A stretch of 64,000 bases of DNA, from assembly GCA_000507305.1 (NCBI GenBank), contig DF239242.1, positions 206,431 through 270,430 on the forward strand. The letters run 5' to 3'. Shown here piece by piece: positions 1-11,433 of the stretch. The notes under the pieces were generated by a model. That model did not search any database. It was not told the DNA's origin and saw only the letters and a list, made by a program, of their open reading frames with translations. Numbering within the stretch: the stretch's first letter is position 1; the number at the start of each line of letters is the position of its first letter. This stretch comes from Breviolum minutum Mf 1.05b.01 (lineage: Eukaryota; Sar; Dinophyceae; Suessiales; Symbiodiniaceae). Both the position numbers and the translations under genes were made by a program.

Positions 1-468
1 CACATCTCTCAAGTCAGTCATTTTTTGTAAGGAACCAACCATTGCCCTCCATCAGAAAACCTGTTTTGAACGTTGAAACCTGCAAAGTTTGGAAAACTGA
101 AACCCCAAAAAATATACAAAACATGGCCCAACTGGATCCCTTATGACATTCATGGCACCAACCCGTGAAGGGCAGGCACAGTTGACTGAGAATTCCCCTT
201 AGCCAGCTCCCCACCTCTTAGGTGCCAGCGTTGCTATGGAGGTGGTTGGATCATCCGGGCATCAGGTTGATGGTTGTGTGTAGTTTTAAGATATCTTTCA
301 TATGGCGATATTATATGTTGTTTTTTTTGGGGGGTAGCCATTGAAACCCCATGATATGCAAAAAAAAAGGTTTCCAAAAATTGGCATGTCGAACTGGAAT
401 TCGTTGCAACCGCAACCCCCAAAAAAAAACAGCGAAAAAAGGTACGAAAATCCATTTTTCCGAAGGAA

Positions 469-543
469 CTTGGAGGCGTAAACATTGGCTCCGCAATTCG
501 GGCATGTCCAATCTCCCGGTTTCAAGCCGGGTTTGATCTCCAT
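469..543 (-). CDS. Exon with RanBP2-type zinc finger start
   Basis: The minus frame from an ATG at 543 reads a basic leader and then GDWTCPNCGANVYASK. This matches the first half of a RanBP2-type zinc finger (W-x-C-x2-C-x3-N), a small module that binds RNA or ubiquitin. The second cysteine pair expected about seven residues after the Asn is not in this frame, so the exon probably stops near 469 and the rest lies on a later exon I could not place. A possible acceptor (CTTCCAG) lies just upstream, so the ATG may be internal. The motif is clear; the boundaries are not. Confidence 0.55.
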
Positions 544-827
544 TTTCTTGCCTGCCGGTGGCTGGAAGCTCGATTTTCACCATCCGGGAAAGTTAGAACA
601 TTGACATAAAAGAATCTGAACATGCCAGGCACATCACACAGAAGAGGATGACTTGTACCCAATCATACCCAGTCCATTCATGTATGTGGTAAATTCATTG
701 ATTATGGTTTATCAAACACAAGTAAACCCAAATGTCTCCTCCAATCTTGATGCATTCATAGTTAATAAATATTTTATCTCTTAAGCTCAACCTCTTGGGG
801 ATTCGCCCCCCCCAAGACGTCTTTCTT

Positions 828-960
828 AACAACCAACATCAATAGTTGGTGGTTTCAACCCCTTTGAAAAATATTAGTCAAAATAGGACATCTTCCTCAA
901 ATAGGTGTGAACATTAAAAAAAAACATATTTGAAACCACAAGGTGGGCCCCTACCAATTA
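828..960. repeat. Dispersed repeat, copy 1
   Basis: The stretch containing AGTTGGTGGTTTCAACCC, then TTAGTCAAAATAGGA and AAATAGG.GTGAA, recurs with small changes at 14057-14165. No coding frame is seen. It is a diverged member of a dispersed non-autonomous repeat. Confidence 0.6.
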
Positions 961-1036
961 GAAATTTCTGTTATAACCCCTATAAATGGCCTTATAAATG
1001 GGCTTCAATGGGTAACTGGGAGTTATAACATGTTAT

Positions 1037-1143
1037 ACACCCCGGAAGATTAACATGGAACCTGAAAATGATGGTTTGGAAGATGATTTTCCTTTTCCAG
1101 GGGGCCCGTATTCTCGGGTTCTATGTTAATCTTCGGGGGGTGT
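1037..1143. mobile_element. Inverted-repeat element, family B (MITE-like)
   Basis: The ends are near-perfect inverted repeats: ACACCCC-GGAAGATTAACAT.GAACC on the left and GGTTCTATGTTAATCTTC-GGGGGGTGT on the right, about 28 bp each. The core (GGTTGGAAGATGATTTTCC) resembles the core of family A. No protein is encoded. Short size, terminal inverted repeats and several copies (also 4512-4616 and, as one arm, about 21905-21970) fit a MITE. Confidence 0.65.
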
Positions 1144-1194
1144 AACTTATAACCCTATACTTATAGGGATTTCAACCACCATCCTCTGGGTTTC

Positions 1195-1327
1195 ACTACG
1201 TTTCTTGCGGAACACCTTCTCCAGCAGCTGCGCCAGCCCCATCACTGCCAGCTCCAGCGCTGGGGGGCGGAGCTGGTGGCCGCACCGCCGCAGGCAACGC
1301 GGCCATCTGTGCCATTGGCAAGTTGCC
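1195..1327 (-). CDS. Possible Pro/Ala/Gly-rich exon (GC-rich island)
   Basis: A GC-rich patch in AT-rich surroundings. A minus frame after a GGTTAG acceptor is rich in Ala, Pro and Gly (for example PAAVRPPAPPPSAGAGSDGA), the look of a disordered linker. All three minus frames are largely open and the reading frame cannot be fixed. It lies downstream of the exon at 1428-1489 on the same strand. Confidence 0.3.
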
Positions 1328-1427
1328 TAACCCAACGGGGTTTCAGGGAGGAAACCGAGGGTTCGCCTGTTGATTGGTAAAATTGTTTGGGGTAAAACGC
1401 CAGTTGAGAGCTTTTTTTGGTACTTAC

Positions 1428-1489
1428 CAGGTCTGCTTATCTAGAAAAATCAAGTTGGATGGGAAGGGAATGCCAATACCATGCAATAC
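1428..1489 (-). CDS. Internal exon, unknown product
   Basis: A 62-nt exon bounded by a CTCAAG acceptor and a CTG|GTAAGT donor. It reads KVLHGIGIPFPSNLIFLDKQ and then T-W. The donor is close to ideal and the peptide is ordinary, with no low complexity. No family recognised. Confidence 0.5.
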
Positions 1490-2398
1490 CTTGAGGGTTT
1501 AAAAACCGTCCATTGGAGGGTGCTGGTCGCATTCTTTGGAGTGGTTTTATTTATCTCAAGTGGTGCTGGTCGGATTCTGCCGGCCGAAAACTGGTGGAAT
1601 CTAAAGGGTTGATCAATGAGGGGAACGTTCATTACATGTGCCACATGTTGTATCAGTGTATGTCAGCATCATAAAGCCCGGCCAACATTTGTGTCACTGC
1701 TGGCATTCCCGTGGTGTCTACCACCACGGATGATCCAACTTGGACATGTTACTGTTGACTCACATCTGCTGAAAACAAAATCTGGTTGGCTGGATGTGGA
1801 CCTTTCATCGAGTTGCAGGAAGGTGGTGATTCATATATAGATCTCCTTTTTGAACAAACACACCAAAAGCGCACATGGTAACATGAAAATATATGAACGT
1901 AGACGTAGAAGAAAAAAACTGAAGTTGGAAGGAAGTTGGACAAATCACCACATTTATATCATAAATTCGTTGTAAAACTTCCGCCAACAGGTGGTTGGTA
2001 AGGTTAAAGTTCGTTTTAAAACTTCCGCTGCCGTCGTTGCAAGTCACCCATTCCAGCCATCATCGCCATGGGGTTGGCAGCCATGGGGTTGGCATTCATG
2101 TTTCCAAACCTCAGCAAAAACCAGCAGTTTTTCACCATGGATGGAAACACCAGGAGTGTGTCTAGGAAATGTACACACATGTCATACTAACCGATCTAAA
2201 CAACAAATTCTTCCCATCATTTTTCCAAATCAAAAAAAATTGGCAAGTCTCGATGTTGAGAATAACCCTGCAATAATATGCACTCATATTTTCCTACAGG
2301 AAAACACCCATGGCAACAGATTGGCTCCTCCCATCCCCACGGCCCCACTCTGCCACAAGTGACATCCCCGGGTTGTTCATTCCCATCATTGCCTGAAG

Positions 2399-2466
2399 CC
2401 TGGAAAACCTCAAGCAACAAGGCTTCTTCAACAAGGTGCCGGAGAAAAATCCTATACACAAAACAG
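2399..2466 (+). CDS. Possible short exon
   Basis: The open frame LENLKQQGFFNKVPEKNPIH lies between a weak acceptor (CTGAAG) and a CAG|GTGAAA donor. Charged, helix-like peptide. No family recognised; weak. Confidence 0.3.
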
Positions 2467-2835
2467 GTGAAATGGTAGAGATATAATTATAGAAATATTC
2501 CACATGATTAAGGTGTTGAATAGATTTTGGGATGTTTTAATGTACAACCATGTTGTAACATGTCTGGTGCGGGATATGGTCCATCAACAGTAGTACTTGG
2601 CAGTGAAGAAGGAGTGAATCCAAACCAAAACAACATGTTCTGGGCCTGATATGCCCCCCCTGATTTGACTCAAAAGTGCGATAAAAAAAGCGCTTCCCAG
2701 TGGGTTTCATTTCAAAACGACTAAAAACTCATATGAAACAAATAAGAAGATGTCAGAAAATATAGGAAATGCTTTTAGAATGAGCCCCTGGCAACCTGGC
2801 AAAAAAAAATGGTCGATCAGAACTTGGAGTCGGAT

Positions 2836-2967
2836 TCAAAAAACCCGCTGCGTCCCACCAAAGTCTGCTGCTTTCAAACCATGCCACGTGCTTTGGATGT
2901 CCTGCATTCCACCGCCTCCTCCGCCCTCTTCGCCATCTTCCTTCGCTGCCTTCTGCTTACGCCCCAT
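2836..2967 (-). CDS. First exon or small ORF with Gly/Glu linker
   Basis: ATG at 2967 in a good context (GGGCCATGG) starts MGRKQKAAKEDGEEGGGGGG, followed by a short soluble segment ending FGGTQRVF and a stop at 2836. Nearly all codons begin with a purine, a strong coding signature. A basic then acidic N-terminus with a glycine run is typical of a 5' exon of a nuclear protein. A donor at AGCGG|GTTTTT is possible, in which case the stop is intronic. Function unknown. Confidence 0.5.
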   Translation of the reverse strand: MGRKQKAAKEDGEEGGGGGGMQDIQSTWHGLKAADFGGTQRVF

Positions 2968-4125
2968 GGCCCGATTTCCGCTGGTGCAACTTCTCGGGGG
3001 AAAAGTTTCCCAAGTTCCGAGGCACCGATTCGACCGGTGGAAGCAACAGAGAGGTCGACCTTTCCCGGGTGGAACAGGTCGAACAAATGGAGACAAACAA
3101 TGGAGAAATGGAAAAACAAAAGTCATTTGATTGATATGTTTGTTTGGAAATCTTTTTGGAATTGTCATCAGCCTTTTTCTGCAATGCTTTATTTCAAAGA
3201 TTGATGTGGCATGCAGCAATGCAGCCCTCATGAAAATACACACACTGAGCAAAAAAGGGCAGCAGGAGATCGACGGAGGTGGTGTATCATCATGACATCA
3301 TAAGCGGTTGCCATCAAATGTTCAAATGTATTCAAATGTGTCAGTGTTGACCAATCTTTGGTGTTCAATCCACATTTAAAGCTAACGAACCGAAAAAAAT
3401 GTGTTGCCAAGATATTTGTGTAGAACAACGTAATTATATACATCATAATCTGCCTGGAAAAATCATATCATTTTTGCCTTTCTTGCACACCTCTAGGCCG
3501 CCATTTGTCTTCGTTTGTTTTGAAGCCATAGGAACCCCAGGGGCTCCGGGCGGCTCTGGCATGCTCCTCTCATAGCTGATGTCGTAGAGTAATCGACTGC
3601 GAGGCCTTGTAACAAAATTTTCATGGTTCCCTCCCTGTTAGGCTGAGCTGGGTGTTTCGGCGTGCAGCTTTTCGGCATTTTTTTGACTCAACCATTTTTG
3701 GGCTGATTCTTTTTGGGTGAAATATGTATGGTCCAGTGTGATTATGAAATTTGAATGAATTGTCATCAGTTATGGGTAGATTTACAACATTCACCAATCT
3801 ATTTTTTCCCTTGGAATAAAGGGACCGTCCTTACTTAAACCAGTTTTTGGGGTAATGCCATGTGACGTCGCTATGATTTGCCCAAGATAAACGTCACCAT
3901 ATGCGCAATGATAGATACTTTGATACTGTTTCAAGAGTTCTTTTTGTAATGATGTCATCTGGTCATATCACGATGGAATGAGGAAACATGGGGAAACAAC
4001 TGAGTATTTATTCTCCAAAAGAACACCTGGCTTGACGAAGACTTAGTGACTTACTGCCGTGGCTCCTCCCATGGGGAAAAAAGGCCAAAAACATCACAAC
4101 TCCCAAGGGGCTGATGTTGGGACAC

Positions 4126-4277
4126 CAGTTTTGGATATCTTCCGAAAGTTGCAACTGTTGGGGGTCCGGCTGGATGTAGTAGTTGGGCATGTGCGCCATC
4201 AATGCTTCCTCTTCGGATTGCTGCAAGTCTGCAGGACCCATCTTCTCCGTGAGTGTCATGAGTGAGGGCTTTGGCAC
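4126..4277 (-). CDS. Internal exon, unknown acidic/Gln-rich protein
   Basis: After an AAATGCAG acceptor the frame reads VPKPSLMTLTEKMGPADLQQ and continues to PQQLQLSEDIQNW, where a G|GTGTCC donor is possible. The overlapping frame is also open, so the call rests on composition. It may belong with the minus exons at 5014-5080 and 5294-5367. Confidence 0.42.
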
Positions 4278-4511
4278 CTGCATTTGAGGTATAGAATCTG
4301 AGGTGAAGGACCTGGATGTGAAAATAGCATGGTCGAAACACTGAAATATCATTCCTAAACTGGGCAAATTTCCGGGGGAATCAGCATCGTTCTTTGAAGG
4401 GAATGTCACAATTGAATGGGAAGGTGAATTCGGAAGGGATGTCCATCAAAACCATGCGGAGCTGGTTCTTGAAAAATGTTTTTTGAGGAGGAGACTCTTG
4501 ACCAAAAAAAT

Positions 4512-4616
4512 AAGAAGTTAAACATTAACATAGCCCTTGAAAAAAGGTGGTTGGCTTTTCTGTTGGGTCCCGGTAACTGTTCAGGGTTTATGTTAAATTC
4601 CGGGGGGGGGGGGGTT
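4512..4616. mobile_element. Family B inverted-repeat element, degenerate copy
   Basis: Left arm ATTAACATAGCCCTTGAAAA and right arm AGGGTTTATGTTAAATTCCGG, ending in a poly-G run, are the family B arms seen at 1037-1143. The arms are diverged. Confidence 0.5.
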
Positions 4617-5013
4617 CATCTGATATTTTGTTTACCTCCTTCTTCCAATCGATGAGAAATAAATGCGAAGATAACAAGCACCATGCCGGAGTGGAACTAA
4701 TCACAAAACTGCATATAATCATACGGATGGAAGAAATGAGGTATGAGTTGAGAAAGATATAACATGATAAATCCTTGTGTTAATAATACCAACTGATGGA
4801 ATATTTGGAACCACCAACTGTATCAATTCGATGTTTCCACCAGAAATTCCGATCCAATGGGGTGAGCCAGCAGCAGAAAGGTCACATATTCAAAGTTCAC
4901 ACAAGACACAAGAAGCTTGTGGAAAAAACAATGTCTTATTTCAGTGCATAGTGTAAAAAGAACATTCCCATATGCTCCATATCTTCAAAGTTTAGTCACT
5001 AGCGGGAGCCTAC

Positions 5014-5080
5014 CTATGGTGAGAATCCAACAAATCCCCATGTACATCGTCACACCTTCACGAATCATTTTCACACGCAT
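5014..5080 (-). CDS. Internal exon with hydrophobic stretch
   Basis: Exon between a TTTGCCAG acceptor and an ATAG|GTAGGC donor. It reads MRVKMIREGVTMYMGICWIL followed by TI. Purine-first codons dominate (16 of 22). The hydrophobic end suggests a membrane protein. No family recognised. Confidence 0.55.
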
Positions 5081-5293
5081 CTGGCAAACTGCTATGCGTC
5101 ACAATGGTTGGCTTGCGGTCGTTTCACCACAAATACTCTATAGGTGTTTGATCCATCGAAGAGCCACTGACTAAAAACAAAAAAAGGAAGGCAAAAATAA
5201 GGTTTCTCTATCAACGTAAATATGATGATACCAAATCCGACCACCCCAATTTTTTTCAAGAATACGCCCTCTACATCTCTTCCCAATTCCTAC

Positions 5294-5367
5294 TGAGATG
5301 GTTGCTGGACATGTTGGGGTTGGGCATTGGCATCTTGGGTACTTGATTTCATTCCTTGCGGAAGGCC
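5294..5367 (-). CDS. Internal exon, Gln-rich
   Basis: Between a GGTCAG acceptor and a CTCA|GTAGGA donor the frame gives GLPQGMKSSTQDANAQPQHV and then QQPS. Hydrophilic, Gln-rich linker, probably from the same minus-strand gene as the next exon at 5014-5080, although their phases do not join directly, so another exon must lie between. Confidence 0.45.
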
Positions 5368-5689
5368 CTGACCAGCAAGTGTTGGAAATTGGTGTGTATG
5401 AAGCACACACATAAACAATTTCTCGAAATACTAAACCACTCCATGATTTACTTATCTTAAAATACATCCTATAAATATGTACCCATATGAATATATATCT
5501 AGATTGATATATAGCATATACTTGCCTATTAGTAAATATTCCAATAAAATCAGTTTGTCTTGGACTGTTTCAAAGATGGATCCTGGATCCCGGGGTCCTG
5601 CCGTTCTTCAGCCAGGCCCCGGCACTTTGTACAGGTTGTCAGCACGGTAAAAGGCACAAGCTCCGTATATAGTTGCAAATGTGTGCATA

Positions 5690-5836
5690 TATATAAATGT
5701 ATATATAGATATATTCAATGATAGTAAATATACGTACATTTACATGAAGTTCCATATGCACATAAATATATATATATATATATTATACATGTCTTTGTGC
5801 AACACAACAGGGCAGCTCTCTCTCTCTCTCTCTCTA
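5690..5836. repeat. TA-rich and (CT)n microsatellites
   Basis: Alternating TA tracts (around 5766-5784) are followed by an uninterrupted (CT)n run of about nine units (5816-5835). No coding potential beyond low-complexity frames. Confidence 0.8.
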
Positions 5837-6436
5837 AGTCTCATGTACGATGGAGACTTAGACTAGGCCACAGTTGCACTTTCCTTTTGAAACTCAACAA
5901 CATGATTGGTTTAGTCTTGAAACCGGCACTGGAGGTTAATACCATTTCCTGAACTCTGTGTTGATCGTTCCAACGAGCCAACCACAGTTTTCTGGCCAAG
6001 TCTGTGACTTTGCTCATCACCAAGCAAATTAAATGTACAGCGTATACTTTACAAAATCCTTTACCAAATGTGGTGTTTTGATCCTAATGCACTCCAAATT
6101 GGTGGTGTTGAACGGTGAGATTCTAAGCTGCCTCAAGGAGCCTATGATATTCTAAAAGGGTGCTAAAGTGGACACCAACCTTGTAATGAAATTATCTTTG
6201 AAAAAACTCCTCCACAATTGATAAATCTATACTGAACACTATAATATCACTCAACCCCACCAACATTTACAAAACGTTTATAGTAGCAATTCTGCTACTT
6301 TTCTGTATGGTGATCACTCTTGTCTTGGTAGATCGAATCCAATGTTGTAGCCTGTTGCCACCGCCGCTGCTCTCCGCAGAAATCTCAGTTCTTCATGGGC
6401 TGCTCTTCCTGGCCCAACCGATTTAAGGATGATCAC

Positions 6437-6613
6437 CGACATCTCTCTGTTGGCAAAGCTGGTATGATGGCATCCAACAGCATCCGAGATACAACGAGCT
6501 TTCTTGTTTGGAAGTCAAGTGGCATTATCCTCCTCTGCCTCTGCTTCTTCCAATCCTCACTGCAAAAAAAGTTGCGCAGCCGTAGCCGCACCCACATGTT
6601 AGAAGTATCCACC
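6437..6613 (-). CDS. Internal exon, basic protein
   Basis: A 177-nt exon from a TTTGCAG acceptor to a TCG|GTGATC donor. The frame reads VDTSNMWVRLRLRNFFCSED and then a basic helix (WKKQRQRRIMPL) and RMLLDAIIPALPTER. Purine-first codons are frequent and the alternative frames are interrupted. Family not recognised. Confidence 0.6.
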
Positions 6614-7110
6614 CTGCAAATTTCAGCTTCTAAGCATCCCAATGAAGCTGAGTGATTGTTACAATATGTTACAATCATATTTGTTCTGAAGCTGAAGGTG
6701 ATTTGCGCATCAAAATGGAGCGTTTGGGAAGATGATCTAACTGTATCAATTAAGTCTGTTGTGGTTGATGGCCCAATCCACCCAACCACCTGAGATGTGT
6801 TTTGGTTATGGTGCTGGCCGGATGTGCACATCCATCAACTGTGTCAAAAAATGCTTTAACCAAAGAGATTGATTTGAGACAAATGTTCAATAAGGCTTGG
6901 AACTTGTAAGAAAATCCCAAATCTTGGTTTATCCTGATCATAACCAGCTACAGAACATAAGCGCAATGTACAGTAAACACATCTATAATGTAATTCAATT
7001 GCTATTTTTACAGTAATAAAAAAAATACATGCGTATTCAAATGACCATGAGCATGTGGCTATTCATATCATGCCAGTTACATATATAATTTGATGAACAT
7101 AAGATCTAAA

Positions 7111-7196
7111 TTATCTCATTGGTGTTTTCCAATCTTTTCCCAAGAGTCGTTTTCGCTCAGCTTCTTTGGCTTCCCGAACACGCCTGGTGGCAAATG
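7111..7196 (-). CDS. Terminal exon with basic helical tail
   Basis: After a GCATTTAG acceptor the frame reads FATRRVREAKEAERKRLLGK and ends DWKTPMR-stop at 7111. The charged, helix-forming C-terminus resembles tails of small mitochondrial or membrane-complex subunits, but I cannot name it. An upstream hydrophobic stretch in the same frame (FFLTAVFLCFECHLHL) could be coding if the acceptor is not used. Confidence 0.6.
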
Positions 7197-7812
7197 CTAA
7201 ATGCAAATGACATTCAAAACATAAAAAAACAGCTGTAAGAAAGAACGGTAACGATACGGTATTTGTAGGCATAGTAGATTCAAAAATTATCAAAACTTTC
7301 TTTTTCGGCCTGTCCACAAATTTGTGCTTGTAAGGAAATTGTATGGAAATATGTGCACAATTTATCAAGCTTGCAAGGAAATTGTATGGCTTTCTCTTTG
7401 ACGTTTCAAGGAGCTTGTTTGGCTGTTGTTGAAGCGTATTTCCCAAGCGTTACAGCAACGTCACATGAACAAGCATATCAATAGCATGAACATCGTCATG
7501 AGTGAGGTATGTCAAGTTTCAACTCCTCTTCCCCCAACCATTCCACTTCCAAGCACAGACCACCCAGAAAGCCCAACTCAGAAAACGAAGAGGTAAACGA
7601 ATTTCGGATAGCAGGACAGCACATGTCGTGTTTGTAACTTTCCAGGACTACAACTATGACGTGCTATGTGCCCAGGGTTCCTAGTCTTAACTAACATTTC
7701 ATTTCGTCAGTTGAGCCCAAGAAACCATACCCTGTCAAAAGTTTCCTGGGCTGGTTTGCTTGCCGTAAAAGTCTGAGAGACCCCCACTGTTTTTCGAGCT
7801 TCTGACGCTCAC

Positions 7813-7909
7813 CTCGCTTTAGCAAGATGATTGTTGAGGGCAGGAAGATCAACCATACCAAGGCTAAGACCAGTAAGATTACTAAGTACTGCCACCACCA
7901 CAAGCACAT
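7813..7909 (-). CDS. Transmembrane exon
   Basis: ATG immediately follows a TTGTAG acceptor, and the exon ends at AAGCGAG|GTGAGC, a strong donor. The peptide begins MCLWWWQYLVILLVLALVWL and continues IFLPSTIILLKR: one membrane span followed by a basic flank, as in a membrane anchor. The frame stays open past the donor, so the true end is inferred from the splice signal. Gene unknown. Confidence 0.6.
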
Positions 7910-8514
7910 CTACAACAATGATCCAAACCTGAAGATGTTCACTTGTAAAAAAAATAGAACCACACTTTTAATCCCTTCAATCATCTTCAATCTTCCCGGT
8001 ATTCCCAAGGCAACGCTTCAGAACAGGTCGGTGGATGGGAACAATCAAATTTCTCTTCTCCAGCTTACACCACTTCGCCCAACTCAACCGAACTTGGAGG
8101 AAGTTGCCCCACGCTTTGTGTATAACAACATTTGGATAGGTCTCTTTCATCTCCAACCGTGGAAACTTCCAAAAATTCTTCCAAGAATGTTCCAACTTTC
8201 AAGCATAACCAGCTCACCTGGTTGCCAAGTGACGTTTCTCCATATATTTGGTCAAGCAATCCAAAATGCACGAGAGGATGCACCTGTCAAACCAGGTGGA
8301 GGGTTGGTGCAATTCAACCTGTAAAAAAATATGTTTTGAAACCATCAGCCTCAGTGATTTTGCTGGTTGCGTGCGCTTGGTTGTTGTCATCATGGTGATG
8401 ATACACACAATACCGCAATAAATGCATTTGGTTGCATTTAAAGCTTTTGGGATTTCTCGTTTTGGCATACCATTTCACTTTCCATTGCTCCCGTTTTCTC
8501 TACATTTTTTTTAG

Positions 8515-8692
8515 TTGGCCAAAACGACCCTCTTCCCGGTGGCGCCTGGCAATAGCTAAGAAAAGGAAGGAAGCGACCAAGCAAATCAATCCAAATGGCC
8601 ATGTCCTGAAAGTCCCGGCGACCGACGTTTTTGAAGATTTTTTTTCGTCTGAGGGGCTTTGGAAAAAATCTGACGTAAATAATGAATCATAG
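8515..8692 (+). CDS. Terminal exon, charged protein
   Basis: After a long pyrimidine tract and TTTTTTAG the frame reads WPKRPSSRWRLAIAKKRKEA, then a mixed acidic tail to a stop at 8692 (DVNNES-stop). Purine-first codons predominate. Basic stretches could be a nuclear signal. No family recognised. Confidence 0.55.
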
Positions 8693-9260
8693 AATGCAGT
8701 AATATAGTCATATCATCATATCTGTAATAGTCTATATGTTGAAGATTTTCTTGTGCATTGCATGAAACAGTAAATTCCTATCGATTATCACGTATGAACA
8801 GGTGTATAGGAAGTGCATTAGTTGACTCCTTGCTTCGGTTTTGGGGAAGAACAAGCAGCCTCCCTAGACATTGCACTTGGATACATAATAGTATGTGGAT
8901 ATGTATCTGAAAAATACACATTTATAAAATATTATAAAAAGTAAAGCATACTCTGCACACCAGCACTCCTATTTCCTAGAGCACTCAAAACAACGGAGAA
9001 AAAATGTGGAGTGGGTATATGCAATGTGGTTCAAGGACACCAATGCGGTTCAGTAGTTACTAAGTTCTGAAAAGCTGGCCCAAGGAGTTTCACAAGACTT
9101 CACTGAATTCACTTGCTTTTTTTGAGTCATGTGCAAACATGGAAGACTTTTTGCTGCATAACGATTGCTGCTTTCTTTTTGTTGCTCTATATAAATTGAT
9201 TCATGTGGGCAAAATCTATATATAAAATCCCATGTACCGGAAATGTTGAGTCATCTTCGT
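8693..9260. other. No supported gene
   Basis: AT-rich sequence with only short interrupted frames. I see no exon with both splice sites and no repeat. Confidence 0.5.
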
Positions 9261-9637
9261 GACAGTTTCACCTGATAGATCACCATTTGTACATTGTACG
9301 TGTTTTTTTTTCCGTGAACCAAAATGTGCCATCTGTTCACATGGCTGGCAACACCCGAAGTACCAGAAGTCTTTGTTGCCTATGGAAAAAATTGAGGCAA
9401 AACCTACAGTAGTGCTAGCAAACCCTTTGTTATTCGTTGGATTTGAGATAAATTGCGACACCAATTTGGCGGATCGAAATTCAACTAGAACTAGGAACTC
9501 GTGCCAGCCATCTGCACATGTAACACGATCGAATCAGATTCTCAAGCTTTCCTAAGAGAATTCCAAAACTAAAAATCCCATCTTCCAATTGAAAATCATT
9601 TTCCAATTGAAACTTCCCCCATTATAAGCTTCCTTAG

Positions 9638-9693
9638 GTCCCCCGACGACGTTGGCTCCTCTTCCTGGGCGGCAAGGGCGGTCCGACACCCAG
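9638..9693 (+). CDS. Possible short exon
   Basis: A 56-nt segment between TTCCTTAG and an ideal CAG|GTGAGG donor, with the open frame SPDDVGSSSWAARAVRHP. The minus strand is also open here (a basic tail ending in QRRRGT-stop), so the strand is not certain. Confidence 0.35.
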
Positions 9694-9799
9694 GTGAGGA
9701 TCCTTATGCTGACAGTTTCCAAACGTGTCAAACAAATCCAAGAGTTTTGGTATATTGACTTTTTATTTGCAACCAAAAAAAGGAAACTTGTCGAACACT

Positions 9800-10880
9800 C
9801 CCAAGATTTCTTGAAAACATATTGACTTAATATTCGTTTACGCCAAAAAATCAGGCCTTCTCACTTCTCAACATCCCACATCCCAATGTCTTGTATGGTT
9901 TTCCTACCCACTGCCACCCGAAGAACACACACACACCGCATAATCCAAGCCAGGAAACATAGAGACCTTAGAGTGAGCCACAAGCCGCCGTTTTTGATGG
10001 GATTTTGAAAAAAAATCTTGGCAGGACAGAATTTCTTCAACAAAAAAACTGGTGAACCAATAGTTGTATTGTCAGCTGCTTGAAAACAACCTAGGATTCT
10101 TCAAGAACTCTTTTCATATATATCATATATGTTCAATGAGTATGCATCCACGTAGCTGTTTCATTGATATGTAAGTCTTGGAGAATCAATCCAGTTGTGA
10201 AAACTCATGCGGGAGATAATGGGATAATCAACAATCGAACAGGGCAAACAAAAAAATGAACGGCCATCATAGGCATTCTCAGAAAATTACTGTATGGGAA
10301 ATGTGTGAAAAAAGATTGAAACAGCTGGTCAGCTATGTGGTGAGTGGTGGTTGGTCATTCAAATATGTGAGGTACCACTCTAAATATCACACTACTGCAA
10401 CTTATATGTAGCATACTTCTGCTCTGCTGCTCCAACACCCTGAGCCCATCACCACCCGTGATAAAGGCAAAGACTGCCACCAGCCTAGATCGATAAGTTC
10501 AGCCAGGGAGATGCAGCTGATTCTTGGAGGAAACCCTTCCTAAAATAGATCATTTTTGGAGGAAACAACTCCCTGATCCATAAGAAATCTTCAAACAACT
10601 TGAATTCGGTGTTGGTTCTGTGATTCCAAACATATGTCTTGGTTATTAATCAGTTGTGTGAAACTTTTGGGGGTGAACCTGAGCTCTCTATATGAATTTT
10701 AGATTGCAATCAAATAGATCTATATATATACATACAGTGCAACTTGAAATGTTAAACACATCACCAACGTAAAAGAAATGTTTGGCCAAGTTGAAGATAT
10801 AACAGGGAGCTCTCCTTATCTGGAGAAAAACATGGTACAATAGTATGCATATATATATATATATACAGTAGAGTCGAGCT
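9800..10880. other. No supported gene
   Basis: Mostly AT-rich, with TA microsatellites near 10849-10866. No exon with good signals on either strand. Confidence 0.45.
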
Positions 10881-11111
10881 TGTGACAATTCACCCCTCAT
10901 ATTTTCATGTTGTGTTTCTAGCCTTCCAATTATCAAGAAATAGCAAATTAGCTGCTAGGCCACCCAGCTCCATACCCAAGTGCAGTATATACATCTTCCC
11001 CTCCCATGGAAATTTCCCCCCCCAAAAAAAAAACATAAAAGGCCCCAATCAAAAATTGGAATCTGCAACCTTGAACCTGCAAAAACACAAGTTATCGAAG
11101 GTTTGTGTTAC

Positions 11112-11211
11112 TTGCCCTCTGAGATGGCATATGTTCAAGGAGTCAAAGTAAATCTTAGGAATTTGGGAGCAAATTATGTCTGTCAAAGCGGCGTTGACAG
11201 TCATCTTCTGT
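11112..11211 (-). CDS. Possible exon after the LRR-like exon
   Basis: Minus frame from an AAGCAG acceptor reads MTVNAALTDIICSQIPKIYF and on to an AA|GTAACA donor. It may continue the gene of the LRR-like exon at 11323-11433. Phase not proven. Confidence 0.35.
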
Positions 11212-11322
11212 CTGCTTTGCCAGTACTGGCATGTTAAACCCACTATACTCCGGCATCCAACATGCAAATCTCCCTTCCATGACTAGTTGCTTCACAAAGT
11301 TGTTCAACGCCGGACCACTCAC

Positions 11323-11433
11323 CTCAATCCATTGATAGAATTCAACGAGGGAAAGGAGCTGGGAATAGATGGGAATAGGTCATTCGATGAAATTTCCAGA
11401 AATATCAACGAACCCCATTCTTTCCACAGCAGT
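11323..11433 (-). CDS. Leucine-rich-repeat-like exon
   Basis: Minus frame contains SLIFLEISSNDLFPSIPSSF followed by PSLNSINGLR, then GAG|GTGAGT, an excellent donor. The pattern L-x-x-L-x-I-S-x-N-x-L-x-x-x-I-P-x-x-F matches the plant-type LRR consensus (LxLxxNxLxGxIPxxL). LRRs are protein-binding repeats. The opposite strand is also open with many purine-first codons, which lowers confidence. Confidence 0.45.
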
